A DNA stretch of 64,000 bases from Crocodylus rhombifer (GCA_038503035.1 JAVSML010000985.1:131372-195371); one strand, 5' to 3'; numbered from the stretch's first letter, positions 33,777-45,925 are shown. Program-made: numbers and translations. The notes: a model not told the origin generated them from the letters alone.

Positions 33777-35047
33777 TGTGCTGTGGGGTGGGAACTGCAG
33801 ACCACTCAGTTTCCCTCTGTCCCTGTAGACCCAGGCCAGGACAGTCAGGGGACTTAACTATATACACATTTATTTACATTAACTTATCACAAGGGAAAGG
33901 AACATGGATATAAACATATGTACAATGTGTGTATATATATATTTATAAGATATCTAAACAGGTAACACAAACAATGCTCTCTGGGTAAATGACATAAAAC
34001 CTTATACCAGTGCTCCAGATACAGGTAAGTATGATCTGAAACAGATAAACCCCAAAGTTAACTAAATCCTGAGGGGAAACCCCAACGCTCTTGGGCTTTT
34101 CCCAAGCCCTACAAGGAAGCTGGTAATTTTAGGGGGGCCCTCCCAGTGGCACCTCCACTTTCAGAAGCCCTTAACTAACCGGGGGAGGACTCCTCTCCTC
34201 TGTGGGAATCCTCTTTTCCCTGCAACTCACGGCTTCCAGGCCTGGAGGGTGGCCCTTGTCCTCTCTGCACCAAGCTGCTCTCTTGCCTGTGGTGGGCTTG
34301 TGGGGGGGGGGGGGTCGCTGTCCCCTGGAATAGAGCTCCGCTAGGCAGGGGTTCTGGGGCCTCTGGCTTGGCCCTGTCTGCTGGCTCAGCAGCAGGATCA
34401 CCGTCTGGCTCTCTGGACTCAAACTTTTGCTATGAGTCGGAGGCCTGGGCTGCCTCATGCAGCACAAGCCCCAGTCCACTCCCAGACCCTCCATGCAGCG
34501 TCTTCTGCACCGAGCTCCCAGCCTCGTTGAGGGGGTTGAGGACCTGAGCCACCCAAGCGCTCCAAAGGTCCTGTGTGCTGTGTCTCTGGCCGCACACCAG
34601 AGGTTGCAGACCTGAGCCACCTCACGCAGCTCCCAAGGTCTGAACGCCGTGCGCCATGCTGCACACCGAGAGCTTAGTTGCTAGAGCTGTCTGCCGTTCC
34701 CCACTGTTGGAAGTCTTCAGGGGCATTTCTGGGCTACTGCTGAGCTGCTCTCCTCAGCTCTTCTAAGCCCCGCGCTTCTCTCTTCTCTGTCCCAGATGTG
34801 TCCCCTCATGCTGGGCACACGGCTCCTTTTATACACTCCAGGGCTCCACCCCTGAAGTCTTTGGGACCTGAGTGTTGCAGTCTTCACTCAGGTCTTGGGG
34901 GGGAACTCCTTTCCCCCTCCCCTCAGGAAAGGGGCATGACTTAACTGCTGTTGATGCCTCCTGACTGGTGGATGGGCTCTACCAATCAAAACAACAAGAT
35001 TTCAAGCCTGGGACTCAACCCAAGCTCCAAAAGGCAAGACTGCTACA
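33777..35047 (-). mobile_element. Solo LTR, 1271 bp, reverse strand
   Basis: On the minus strand the element begins TGTAGCAGTCTTGCC (35047 downward) and ends CCCCACAGCACA (33777). CAGG flanks it on both sides (33773-33776 and 35048-35051), a 4-bp target duplication. The complement of CTTTTATACAC at 34827-34837 gives a TATAAAAG promoter, and TTTATT at 33869-33874 gives an AATAAA polyadenylation signal downstream, in the right order for U3-R-U5. No internal coding region or second LTR is present. It is a different family from the LTR at 16093. Four-base duplications occur in Gypsy and in gammaretrovirus-like ERVs, so class is unresolved. Confidence 0.75.
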
Positions 35048-35051
35048 CAGG

Positions 35052-36689
35052 TATGTGACGTTAACAACTTGTGAGTTAGTGCTTGGGAATACTGGGGACT
35101 GAATGAACTCCTGTGAGCTAAGTGGTATGGGTCAGTGCTGGACAGATATCCCCAAGCTGCTCTGGTGTTCAGCTCCACCCTGACCCATCAACCTGTCCTC
35201 TTCCCTTAACTCCTGGGCCTCTCTGGGACACAGACATGGCCATGAGAGCCAGGCCATCCACATAAATGGGGAGTAGGATAAGCCACTGTGAGATGTTTTA
35301 ATATGCTAGTAGTTGAATGAGCTTATAAGAGTGTACAGCTAAATCATTTGTGGTTGAATCTGCTGATGGCAACTATATATATATTGTGTACTAGCCTGCA
35401 TGGCAATGCTCTTACCTACACATGTGGCTGGAGTCCTCCTATGTCTTGTTACACTTGGGAAAATATGAGAACTACCATTTTATTTTCACCCGGGATCTGA
35501 GCTAGGATCTGATCTTAGCAAGATCTCTCCTGATGAAAAATTGTTTCAGTAAAACATAATTACTTCTATTAGTATTCAGTTCCAGTAATCTAACCATTAA
35601 GTAGTTAGTGACACAGGATAGTGCTACATTCAGATTTGACATGAGCTTGAGAGCTGAGTTAGGGGCTGAATCTCAGAGTGGTCAGACATCCCCCCAAGGA
35701 AAAAAACATGGCCCATGCTAACCCTAGAAGTGAGGCAGGAGGAGTGTTTCTGGCATCAGGTGTCCCCAGCATCAAATTCATGACCCAGGGAGCTTGGGTG
35801 CTCCCAGGTTATGCTCACCCCCTCATTTTCAAGATTGATGTGCCCATTGTAGGAATAGGTGGATGGGATTTACTTCCTTAGCAGCCTGACAGAGCATCTT
35901 GCCACTGTTGTATAGAAATACCTCCTGAATCAGAACTCAGGAACTTGCTCAGGGCCTGGGAAGCATGTTGATCAGGGCCCACGCTCCCATAATTGTAGAT
36001 CAGATTTTACCTTTAGACCGAGTCCTAGAGTAAATCACAAACATGCTGGAACAAACTCCTGTACAATGTCTAGGCGAACATTCTCAGTCATGTTAGTTAC
36101 TTGAGTTGACCATTAATTAGCTTTAACGCGCAAGCTCCTAGTTACACTCCTGGGGCTGCACAGTTAGTTACCAGCATTTGAGCCATAGCCAGACCCAGAA
36201 TTAACATGGGACCCAGTGGTGCTATATTTAGGCACACTTTTCAAAATAGAACCAAGCTATATTTCCTTCCAGTGCCTAAGGAGAGGAAGGGGAGCCTCAT
36301 TATGGCGTACAAATTTCCTGTTGAACAACTTCACAGCACCAGTTTTAATGGACTCAACAGAGCTGTAACCATCTGTGCTGTGCTCTACTTAAAAATGTAA
36401 AAAGAATATAAAACAGCAAGATACAGGTAATTTAAAATACATTCATATCTCCTTCATTCCCTGCATCACAAGCATTTCTTAGGCTGCTGACACAAATCAA
36501 AAGGAGAGTGACTGCACTGAAATTCCTAATGGCAGGACTCCTAACCCCCCTCTTCATGACGCATGCACACATACTCTTCAAATCTTTGGCTTTCATATCC
36601 ATTCACTTTAACCTACGATGCATATACCAAGTAAGCCTTTAGAGCAGAGAACTAAAGTTTCCCCTATCTTGAAAAAAAGGCTCCAATGG
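35052..36689. other. Unassigned non-coding sequence
   Basis: No gene or repeat family recognised. Confidence 0.4.
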
Positions 36690-36890
36690 ATCAAGCAACC
36701 ATGCTGAGTCTAGGCCTGCCTCTACCACTGTCCACATTTAATGTCTTGGGCAAGGCACTTTCTCTCCATCCTCTTGTCTATTTAGATCATAAGACCTTTG
36801 GGGCAGGAGCTGTCACTTCCCACATGTACATACAGTGACCACAGTACAAGGGGCCCTTGATTTTAGGTGTGGTGTATGAGCATTACATTA
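36690..36890 (+). mobile_element. MIR-family SINE remnant
   Basis: The order of CTACCACTGTCC, GTCTTGGGCAAGGCACTTTC, and then TTAGATCATAAGACCTTTGG, GGCAGGAGCTGTC matches the body and LINE-derived tail of MIR-type SINEs (TGGGCAAGTCACTTAACCT, then TAAGCTCTTTGGGGCAGGGACTGTC). Forward orientation, strongly diverged, ends approximate. Confidence 0.65.
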
Positions 36891-37303
36891 ACACAAATCA
36901 GGTGGTCTTATATGTTCAGCCAGTTTCTTTCTGGGATATGATCTATACTGAGAAGTTATCTATGTAACTATTCTAGTAAAGCTGCTAGTCTAGATATAGT
37001 ACTGTGACGTAACTTTGCCTTATCTAGGGAATATTCATGGCATGGATGACTGGTGCCTTCTGAGTCTGGGTGGGCACCCACAGAAGCCGGTGGCGGTATT
37101 GGCAGCGGGAACAGGGCTGGCAAGCACCCATGCAAGCCAGTGGCAGCAGGGGATGGCCCTGTCAGGGGGCCACGTGCCTGCCCGTGCCCCTCTACCAGTC
37201 ACCTATGTTCGTTTCCCTTTCCAACCGGCAAAAACTAAATTGCTGTAAATACTTTTCTACCAATATAACTATGGGCATTTATAGATGTGCTCCAAGATTC
37301 TGT

Positions 37304-37339
37304 AGTTGGTATGTGCTCCAGGAAGAGCACACACCAACT
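37304..37339. repeat. 15-bp stem hairpin
   Basis: AGTTGGTATGTGCTC (37304-37318) and GAGCACACACCAACT (37325-37339) pair in 14 of 15 positions around a 6-nt loop. The hairpin lies 17 bp upstream of the hammerhead-like core and may be part of the same element. Confidence 0.8.
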
Positions 37340-37356
37340 GCTGCATCTTCCTCAGC

Positions 37357-37440
37357 CTGACAAAGGGGTTTTGAACCCGAAAGCTTGCTTAAATTTTTTT
37401 TCCAGCTATATAAGTTGGTCTAATAAAAGATATCAGGTTC
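37357..37440 (+). mobile_element. Repeat tail with possible degenerate hammerhead core
   Basis: CTGACAA (37357-37363) is followed by a 5-bp stem GGGTT-TTG-AACCC (37366-37378) and then GAAA (37379-37382), the order of a hammerhead core (CUGANGA, stem II, GAAA), but with A in place of the second conserved G of CUGANGA. Next comes AGC-TT-GCT, a possible short stem III. The tail AAGTTGGTCTAATAAAAGAT, then ATCA, recurs at 30252-30276. Penelope-like retroelements are known to carry hammerhead motifs, so that is one possible source. The substitution makes an active ribozyme unlikely. Confidence 0.4.
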
Positions 37441-40214
37441 ACCGAAAGAACCTTATCTGAGATTTCAAATAGGAATTCATAACATCAAAACGATTTTGAT
37501 GTGTTGTGGTCTTAGTTCTTTGCAATAGAAGAAATCCTTTTTGTTTTTTCTGTAGTTAAAAACAAGTGAAAACTAAGAACTGGCATTTTCTGAGGATGCC
37601 TTGGAACTGCTTAAGAATTGCTATTGTAGAGACCCTGTTCAGAGCTGATAGTTGCTTACTCTCCCAGCACTTGCATTGGTCCTTTCCAACAGCAGAATTG
37701 CACAGCTGCTTCAAGGCGGGTATGTTTTACCATGGTGTTAGATGGAAATATTTAAAGCCTCCTAAGTTTCCTCTATAGAAGCTGGATATTGGCATGCCCA
37801 GATATGGCCATGCAAGTATCATCCGGAGAGGGAGTGTGAATTGCTTGCTGGTATTTTTACCTCTGTCTTCTCTCCCTACCTTCTGCAGAGCTGGATTGAC
37901 ACAGTGTTAATGCCTGCAGCTGGTCTGCATCATCACTCCCAGTGTCCCCATCACCCACAAAGATGCAGTGGGAAGCTGCAGAAAATCCTCAACATAGAAA
38001 GTAGAGGAGGCAAATGGGATTCCAAGCATCAGAAAGGGGGCTGGCAAGTAGGTGAAGGACTCTGTAAGCAGGAGGCTCAGTGCTCAAAGCCTCAAAAATA
38101 AATCTGATTGATCGTTGCCCAGTGCTTCCCCAGGTTGGTATAATGTGGCTGCCGACTTGGGAATTTCTGCCAGAGTAGGACTTTGGTTATCTGCTTACGT
38201 CTCTGCCCTGCCACAGACACAGAGGAAGTCAGCTAGGCGCAGAAGCAAAAAGGGATTGGGGACCCTAGCTCCTACTGCTTTGAAAGGGAGCTAGGCACCA
38301 GAACATCTCTAAGGATCTGAGCCTTAGTTTTTGTTGGCTTCAGTTCCTCAGGCACCTGATGAGGATAGCAGCGCTTCCCTACCCCCAAAGAACTGTCATG
38401 ATGAAGGAAGCATTAATACATGAGAGGATGAAGCGTGTTACAGTGACTGCATCAGTAGTAAAACCTAGAAACGAGTTACAGTTCAGGAAAGCAGTAGCAT
38501 TGGCTCCTGTGACTGTGAGGGTCAGTTATTAAGTCAGGCCACTGTCTGTGCATTTGTTTTTCACCACAAGAATCTCAGGGGATTAAGAGGTGACTAAAAT
38601 GATTCAGAAAAGGTCACTGCTTGCTTTGATGCAGTGGCTAGTGTGATGTGCCTTATTTATGAAGATCTCCAGTATATAGGCCACAGAGGACTACTAGCCA
38701 CTTGAAAGGGGCCTGAACAGCAAAGTGAGCTGCAGCCTTGCTTTCCTCTGAATAGGTAAGCTTGTCTTTTTTTTATTTTTATTTATTTTGGTAGGACATT
38801 GTTCATTACTTTGTTCCCCAAAGACCAATAACTTCTTGAATAATCCACAAATAGCCNNNNNNNNNNTTGGATGTGCTAAAAGACATAGTAATCTACAAGT
38901 TTACGTTATAACACCTGCCTCCTCGGTATATGATGCACATAGGATTAGGCACCTAGACTCTGCAGTGCATGGAAACAGTCAGGTATGTCAGAAGGGCAAC
39001 CCAAAAATCCCAACAGTGAGCATGAAGTAGCCTAGAGCTAGCTAGTAGGAAATGCTAAGCCTGGTGCATATCTCAAATCCCATTCCTCTGGAGGGTAAGA
39101 GCCAGAGGCATTTTAGGCAAAGTGTTCTAGTTGATTGGACGCAGGACCAGGACCTCAGGAGATGTTGGTTGTTACAGACTGCCACTAACTTAGTGCAGCT
39201 TGCTTCTTCTCTCTTTGCCTTGGCTTTTCCCACCATCCTTTGTGTGCTGCTATTGAATGTACTGGCTTCACCGGTGCAGGATATTGCTGTCCAACATGAG
39301 AAAGGGTAGTAGAATCTGGCTGTACTTATCAGTTTGGGGGGGGTTCCTTTTTCTGTGTGTGTGCAGGAAGTATTGCCTGTTTTGTTGTTATTTATAGGTG
39401 CTTCTGATTTTTGTTGTCATGTCAGCTGTGACTTCCCTGTTAAGAGGGCATGCCGGCACTCAGTGAGATCCTGCTGCTGCAGAAGAGCAATAGCTGTGCC
39501 ACTCTGGATTGCAGCTTTCATCACCTTTTGATTCCTTGTATTGAAACACTGGCAGTGGATGCAAGGGAAGGGGAGAAGAAGAGACTACTAATCCCTACCC
39601 CCACCTTGGCTTTTGTTTTTTGGCGTAATGCGATCACTCAGCACAGACAACTGACGCAAGGGAAAATGACACTGTGACCACAGCAGGCCTAGATAAAACA
39701 GGTTAAAGTCTCCCTGTTGGCCTGGAGAGATTTCGTCTTGTGCGTCGTCTAGCCATATGGACAGATCCGTTCTGGCTACAGAAACAAATCGTGATGTGAA
39801 CCAGAAGGGAACATGTCAAATCTGACAAAGAGAGAGTTTTGTTTTATAGCTGGACACTTTGTCGGGTTTCTGTGTCTCGGGACAATATTTGGTTTTGGAA
39901 TGAGGACAGAGAATCACATTTCACTAAATCTGCAGAGTACAGCTCTTCTTAAAAAAAGATGCTATAGTACAGAATCTCTTTCTGGTGTGGTGGAGGAGAT
40001 TCTCTGTTAATATGCTATCTTGTCTGGCCAACTCCACCCGTTAAAGAAATCACAAATCCATCTCCCTCAGATTCATGAAATTGGCTTAAAAGTCATGGTT
40101 TTTTAAAAATAAAATAAATATTGGGTTACTTTCCTTTTCCTCCTGGTCTTTAAGACTTTAAGTTCTACCCAGGTTATACTTTCACAGTTTTTTACATAAC
40201 TAAAAGAGTTAGAC
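37441..40214. other. Unassigned non-coding sequence with assembly gap
   Basis: Ten N at 38857-38866 mark an assembly gap. A T/A-rich tract precedes it (38766-38790). No exon or repeat family recognised. Confidence 0.45.
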
Positions 40215-40490
40215 CAGGGCTGGCAACCTACGATTCACATGCTGGATCTTCACACAAAGAAATTGAATCTGGCTTATGATGGTCCAATCTGGTTTGGGGC
40301 AACATGGGAGATCAGACAGCATGTAACTGCCTAGAGCAACCCATCCCCTCCACACCCGTCCCTGCTGCTGTCCTGTGTCTGGGTGTACCCTCGCTGCAGA
40401 GGGGCCCAGGGATACACAGCAAGAGCAATCAGGGGTGGCAGGGGGCTGGGTCTCAAGCTGCAGCCCACAACAACAAAAAGTTGCCAAACA
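40215..40490. mobile_element. Decayed hAT-like element
   Basis: The left end CAGGGCTGGCAACCTACG and the right-hand sequence AAAAGTTGCCAAACACTTCA (inverted: GTTTGGCAAC) are the degenerate ends of the CAGGG.TGGCAA family seen at 49563-49790. The interior is GC-rich and non-coding. No target duplication could be read, so the right limit is approximate. Confidence 0.5.
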
Positions 40491-43199
40491 CTTCAGTTTT
40501 AATTAAAAATGAAAGCTGGGTTTCTCAAAGCAGCAATTGCTTCCAGGAGCAGATAAATATCAGGAAAACAGTGATGAAATTGTGAGTTGGCAGCAGAGCA
40601 GAAGAACTGGTATTTAATAACCTGGCAGTTTTCCAGGTGATCATAAATGCATTAACACTAATGTCCTACAGTTCCATGCTACAGCATGGTCATTTCCCAC
40701 AGATAAGGATGTCTGAGTTGTGAAATGGCTTTTTATTCCTGTATAGTTAGAATATTATGCATTATAACTGTAGTTAGGAGTACCATTTGTTTCTGAAGTT
40801 CACTGAGCCAGAATACCAGGGCCTGAATCTGCAGCTTTTTGCTCAGATAGATAGTCATTCCTTCATAACTAATAAATTCGACTACTTAGGTGAGTCAAGA
40901 TGGTTCAGAAGAGTAAGAGTTTGTAAGACCAGAACTAGTATCACTGGCATTATTGCTCTTCACAGACTGGAGAAAAGTACAGCAACACAGGCACTAAGAA
41001 AGGCAGGCAGCTATGTGCTAAGATCTCAAGTCATAGAAGTACTTAAGCCTATGCTTCAGTCTGTTGGCACTGGATTTATGACACAGATACTTTGTTCTGG
41101 GCAGACCCAAGCCCTCAGACTGACTACGACCTCTCTATCCGATAATAGGCAAACAACAATTCTGTATTTAGTACCCTTGTCATCAGAGGGAAAGAATGCC
41201 AGGCCAATAGGCAAGCTTCACACTGAGGTGTTGCTTTTTTTTAATGTCAGATGTCAGCATCCTGGAGGTAAGAAGCCAAGGCCCTCCCTCCCCCAGTGGG
41301 CTGGGTGAGATGGGTGGTGGTATGCCCTCTGTCGATGGTGGCCTTGGGTTCCCCTCTCAGGAACTCTTTGCTGCTCTGAAATCCCTACTTTTGTATTTTC
41401 TCTCCTTTCTGATGACTCTTCATCTTTGGGCAACATTGATAGGACTCCCTGTGGTCATCATACTGTCCACATTTTGTCCTCTCAGCACATCCCTTTGTTT
41501 CACAAACCCATCACATGCACACGTCTTAATTTGGGCTCTACCAGTTCCTCCTAATTTGGTTCATCCCCCAAACCAGAAATCTTAAGGGCCCTGCAGCTGG
41601 GGACTGTGCCCTAATGCCATCTTATCTCATGTTATGGAACAGTATGGTACATGTCTTTAATGTCCCACCCTGTGTGTTTGCTTGCTGCTTGCCTATGCCA
41701 GATACAGTGGACCTTGAAGGACAGTTGTCACAAACAGGCTTTTAGAAATCAATTAACCCTTGCTGTTGCCCTGGACCATTATTTTAATGCAATATCTACT
41801 TTACCTACAAGCCAGTCCCCAAAAACAAACCTCTAAACACCATTTTCTAGCCATCAGAGTCAAACGGGAGTGAGTAGACCTTCAGTAGAAACTAACTCTC
41901 ATCTGTGATGTAAAAATCCATCAGTGCTAGTTAAACTGGCACATTTTATGTGCAGACCAGGCCTAAGTATATGCTGGTAAGGTGCTTACTCAAAAGAAAA
42001 GTAGAAGCAGCTCTCTCATTAGTCTTTAAAGGTCACTCCCTTGCCTTTGGTTTACTATACAGCCCATCTTTCCCCATGCCTGTCAAAAGATTGGAGACAG
42101 AGGGTGGCATCAAGGTGTTTGTCTGTGGTACCCTGACATTCTGCTGAAGGGTTTGCATTACATTTTGTTACCTCAGTGTTGCTGCCAGCATGCCTGATCT
42201 TAAAGGTAACTAAGAGGGCTGTGTATTTTGTCCAGGGTTCCCAGAGCTGTTTGACTGGAAAACAATAAATATTGTGTAAACAAATGAACATGAATATTTA
42301 TTACAAGTGATTTTTTTTAATGCTTATAAGCAGACCATTACACAAAATGATTACCACAAGCTGAAATGCTGGAAATTAAATCAGATGATTTACGCTTTTA
42401 TTTTAAACATCAGCATTTCAGTTGACAGACAGCCAGATTATTAGGTGCACCTGATCCCATTATAAGTGACTGATATTCAACAAAGACTGATAGCAAATGG
42501 TTTTGTCAGTCTTTTCCCTGAACATAATTACTTATCAACAAGTACCCCAAATGATTAATTATATGCCTAACATGCCTTTAAATCTGAGGTGTGTGGAGGA
42601 AAAACAGCCATTTACAATTTGCTTTTTTATGTTGAGACATTTTTACTCATAGCTGTTTACAGCCTGTGTATGTTCAAGTCAATATTATGAGAGCACACTC
42701 TTTCTAGAGTTTAAAGTTGTGACTAGACAGGTGCTGTGAAATGGGCTGTGATACACACACACTCACCCTCTGCTAGAATTGAACTGCTCTGCCGGAAATG
42801 CGTATGTTCCTCTCTGACTAAGTGGAATTTTGCTGATCTAGGGGAAAGGGTTTCATGAAATATTCTGATTAAGTGACACATTTCCCAAGCAGGAGACTTC
42901 TTTAAAAAGTCTAATTTCTTGGAATATAAAAAGATGTCAGAGTGATTCAGACTAGGGGTTGTCCAGGCACATATCTTGAGATGTTTATAAAGCCCTGTTA
43001 TGTACTCTGAGCACCACCTGACTCCTCTGCTTTGCAAGGAAATGCTGTTATCCCCATTTTACAGAAGACAAAAAATCTGATGTTTGCAGCAAAATGCTTC
43101 TGTGTGCAGCATGTTTATAATTTGGATCTCACAAGATCAAAATTGGATGAAGGTCCTGAGACTCCAGGGCCCTATCTCAGACTAAACTACCCCCTAGGA
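40491..43199. other. Unassigned; AT-rich candidate regulatory block at 42260-42620
   Basis: No gene recognised. Between about 42260 and 42620 the sequence is AT-rich, free of recognisable repeats, and dense in ATTA/TAAT and TGACAG-like motifs (for example CAGTTGACAGACAGC and ATGATTAATTATATG). That is the look of many vertebrate conserved non-coding elements. This is an impression from composition only. Confidence 0.35.
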
Positions 43200-44706
43200 C
43201 AAGGCTGGGGGGGGGCGGGAATATGGCCCACGGGTTGTGTCTGGCCTGCCAAGCAACTCCATCTGACCTACGGGACCCCTCTGTAAGCCCTGACTTTTGC
43301 TGCCCTTCTGCAAGCCCACGCCTCCATGCAGGAGTTATGGCACCTCCCCACCCCCACCCTATACTGGCTTGACCCACCCCCAGCCCCAAGCCAGGGGGCA
43401 CTAGAGATGAGAAGCATCTGCCTGGAAGAACTGGTGCCTGGCCGCCCCGGGGTAGTTCCCAGCCTCCTGCCTGCAAGCTTGAAAATGCAGGTGAGGGCCC
43501 TACTGGGCCAGGGCCAAGGACTATCGCTAGGGGAAAAGGGGAAGCCGTGTGCTATGGGCTGGTCAATAGGGGTGTGAGAAGTGGGCCCTATTCAATTCCG
43601 ATCCGGTCCAAATCAGGGACAGTAATTCAGTTTGTTCATTCGGATCACTGTCCCTGATTCAATTCAGCTGAATCCAAATCTGAAGATTCAATGCTGATTC
43701 AGAGAATCAGTGATTCAGCCATAGACACAGCTTTAAATGTTTTTTCTACATACCCTGAGGTATCAGGTGCGGCTCGTGATCACTGCGATGCTGGGGCATG
43801 TGGAGCCTCCCAAAGGAGTGCAGCAGGGGCCCTCCATGTGCTCGGCGGTGAACCTGGAAATGGACTGGAAGTACTTGGTGATCAGCTGCAAGGGGACCCA
43901 GGAGGTGTCAGTTGCTGAGCCAGGGGGTTGCAGAGAGCCTCCCCTGCGTGCTCCCGGGAGGACCCAAAAGTGGACAAGAAGTGCTTCTGGTCCATTTCTA
44001 GGTCTGCTGCCAAGTGTGCTGGGACCCCCCCCCAGCACACTTCTGTGGGACGCTCTATGCACCCCAGCATCACAGCGCTTACGAGCCCCTGCTACCCAGA
44101 GGTATGCAGAAAAAACATTTAAAGCTGTCTCTATGTCTGAATCTCTCCGAATTGATTCAGAGAGGTTAAAGGGTCCTCTGGTTTGATTCAGATATTTGGC
44201 TGCTGAATCTCCACTGAATTGAATCAGGGACTGAAGCATCACACACCCCTACCAGTCAGAGCTGGCCCCGCACACTGCAGCAGCACAGGAGCTGTACACA
44301 CGCACACCCCACACCCCACCACACACAACATATAAGAGAAAAACTGTATTTTGAGCTATTATGCCATCGCCTGCTAGATACACTATGCAAACACACATAA
44401 ATTAGGACAAAAATGTATATTTTTAATAGAATTAAAATAAGTTATATTAGACGTTTGGGTTTTTTAGTATATGATTTGTTTTGTTTTCCAGTTTCAAGAT
44501 GACAATGCCCCCCCTCCCAAAAGGAGTACTTCCAGGGCAAAGTGGGGACTTCTGGTGGCAATGGTTAGGGGTTAGGGGCAGGACTTCTGGTCCCAAGATG
44601 GCAACCAGGGGCAGAGCTGCCAAGGGGCGGGGCTACTCTTGTGGCCCTCAACAGCTTGCCAAAACTTGTTAAGCGGTCCTTCAGCCAAAATAATTGCCCA
44701 CTCCTG
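43200..44706. mobile_element. hAT-like element containing a nested element
   Basis: The left end is CAAGGCTGGG. The right end, read inward, is CAGGAGTGGGCAATTATTTT. Flanks CCCTAGGA (43192-43199) and CCCTAACG (44707-44714) match in 6 of 8 positions. The segment is split by the 685-bp element at 43567-44251. Without it the host element is about 820 bp. The left subterminal phrase ATGGCCCACGGGTTGTGTCT, then GGCCTG, is characteristic of this non-autonomous family. No transposase remnant was seen. Confidence 0.65.
43567..44251. mobile_element. 685-bp near-palindromic foldback transposon
   Basis: The termini are TAGGGGTGTGAG and its mirror (right end inward: TAGGGGTGTGTGATG). The flanks CTGGTCAA (43559-43566) and CCAGTCAG (44252-44259) are a decayed 8-bp duplication (5/8). 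The whole element is an inverted repeat about a centre near 43930. CAGCTTTAAATGTTTTTTCT (43728-43747) pairs with its complement at about 44110-44130, and GCGATGCTGGGG (43785) with CCCCAGCATCACAG (44062). The subterminal parts are rich in GATTCA/TGAATC. The centre has its own hairpin (about 44010-44045). Open frames on both strands encode related peptides because of the palindrome. Non-autonomous and probably hAT. Confidence 0.85.
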
Positions 44707-44879
44707 CCCTAACGTAAACTGCCAACATTTGTGTTGTCTCTACTCTCTACGTTTTCCAATTGTGCGACTGGCTCAACATAAATGGAGATCGAGAAATTGG
44801 CATTGAAAACCCTGCAGTTGTGGGTATGTGGAATATAGGAGCCTGCTTCTCCCCCAAGGTCTGAATAAAACAAGTAGGG

Positions 44880-44992
44880 AATAAGGGTGCCAGGAAGGGA
44901 AGTGATTTGACCAAGGCCACTCTGGGGCTGAGTTGGTGGTAGATCTCTTCTGCTGATTCCAGGACAGTGCTCTATCCACCAGGCAACACTGT
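44880..44992 (-). mobile_element. MIR-family SINE remnant, reverse strand
   Basis: GAAGTGATTTGACCAAGGCC, ACTCTGGGGCTGAGTTGG, CAGGACAGTGCTCTATCCAC, then CAGGCAACACT follows the order of a reversed MIR (GTGACTTGCCCAAGGTCACAC, GTGCTCTATCCACTAGACCACACT). Forward reading on the minus strand gives the tRNA-like head then the core. Diverged. Confidence 0.75.
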
Positions 44993-45351
44993 CCCTCAGA
45001 GAGGTGCCACCTACAGAGCAGGTCCATGGGCAGAGCTCACCACAGGCCAGCATGATATGACTGGAGAAGATTCCTTCCCCTAGCACAAGAACATGTTAAT
45101 TTAAGAAAAAATACTGTATGTGGTCTCTCCAAATTTGTTTAAACTCTTGAAGCCAGGGGCCACGGGTCATCTGACGTCCATGAAGCCATGACAGTTTGAC
45201 CATATTTTTAGTAAAGGTTGGAGGATTCATTTTAAATTAACAGTGTAAACAAAATTCTCTGTAAGCATACAGAGTTTCCCAGGGTATTAGGCACATTGTG
45301 TCCTTTGTGGAAGAGGGTGAGGTAATATTTATCCTGTTGAGAAATCTGATC

Positions 45352-45391
45352 AGCTGGATATTCACTACTTAAGCTGGATATTCACTACTTA
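45352..45391. repeat. Exact 20-bp tandem duplication
   Basis: AGCTGGATATTCACTACTTA occurs at 45352-45371 and again, unchanged, at 45372-45391. The exactness suggests a recent slippage or repair duplication. Confidence 0.95.
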
Positions 45392-45824
45392 AAGCTTCAG
45401 ATAATTGCGCTGATTGCTATCTGTTTCATTCCTTCTTTATGAGCAGTCTGAACCAATCCAGGAACTTTCACTTGTTAGTGGTGAGCCAGCCATGCAGTGA
45501 GTGAAAGCAAAGAGAAAGGCGCAGCTAGTATCACTTCCAACCAATAGCTCAGCTTGACAGTGCAGTTCATTTTGTCACATAGTACATTTGCAAAAGTGAT
45601 GCCTTCTGAAAGACTGCTCTACATAATTTGGGCAGTTCAGCATTCTCCCTTGAAGCCCTGCAGTAATAGCTAATCAGGCCTAATGCTTGAAAGGTTAGTG
45701 TGCTGATGTGAACAATTATGTGAGCATTACAGTGGAACACAGAGGCCATAACCCAGATCAGGGCCCTACTGTACTAGGTTTCCATGTGCCAAGATACAGT
45801 CCCTGCCACAGAGATCTTCTAATC

Positions 45825-45925
45825 TAAATAGGCAAGGCAGAAGGGAAGCACTCTTGTCCCCATTTTACATATGGGAATCTGAAGCACAGCAAGCTTGCTT
45901 AGGATTATACTGATTTAAAACACTG
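45825..45925 (-). mobile_element. MIR-like SINE fragment, reverse strand
   Basis: TTGTCCCCATTTTACATATG, then GGAATCTGAAGCACAGCAAG, then CTTGCTTAGGATTATACTG corresponds to the MIR core in reverse (CCCCATTTTACAGATGGGGAAACTGAGGCACAG). Short and diverged. Confidence 0.6.

Noticed and set aside
33824..35047. Shorter LTR limits using the TGTAG...CTACA symmetry
   Set aside because: Those limits give no target duplication, whereas extending to 33777 gives CAGG on both sides.
43737..44242. 149- and 159-residue frames on opposite strands
   Set aside because: The two peptides resemble each other because the DNA is palindromic. They are not evidence of a gene.
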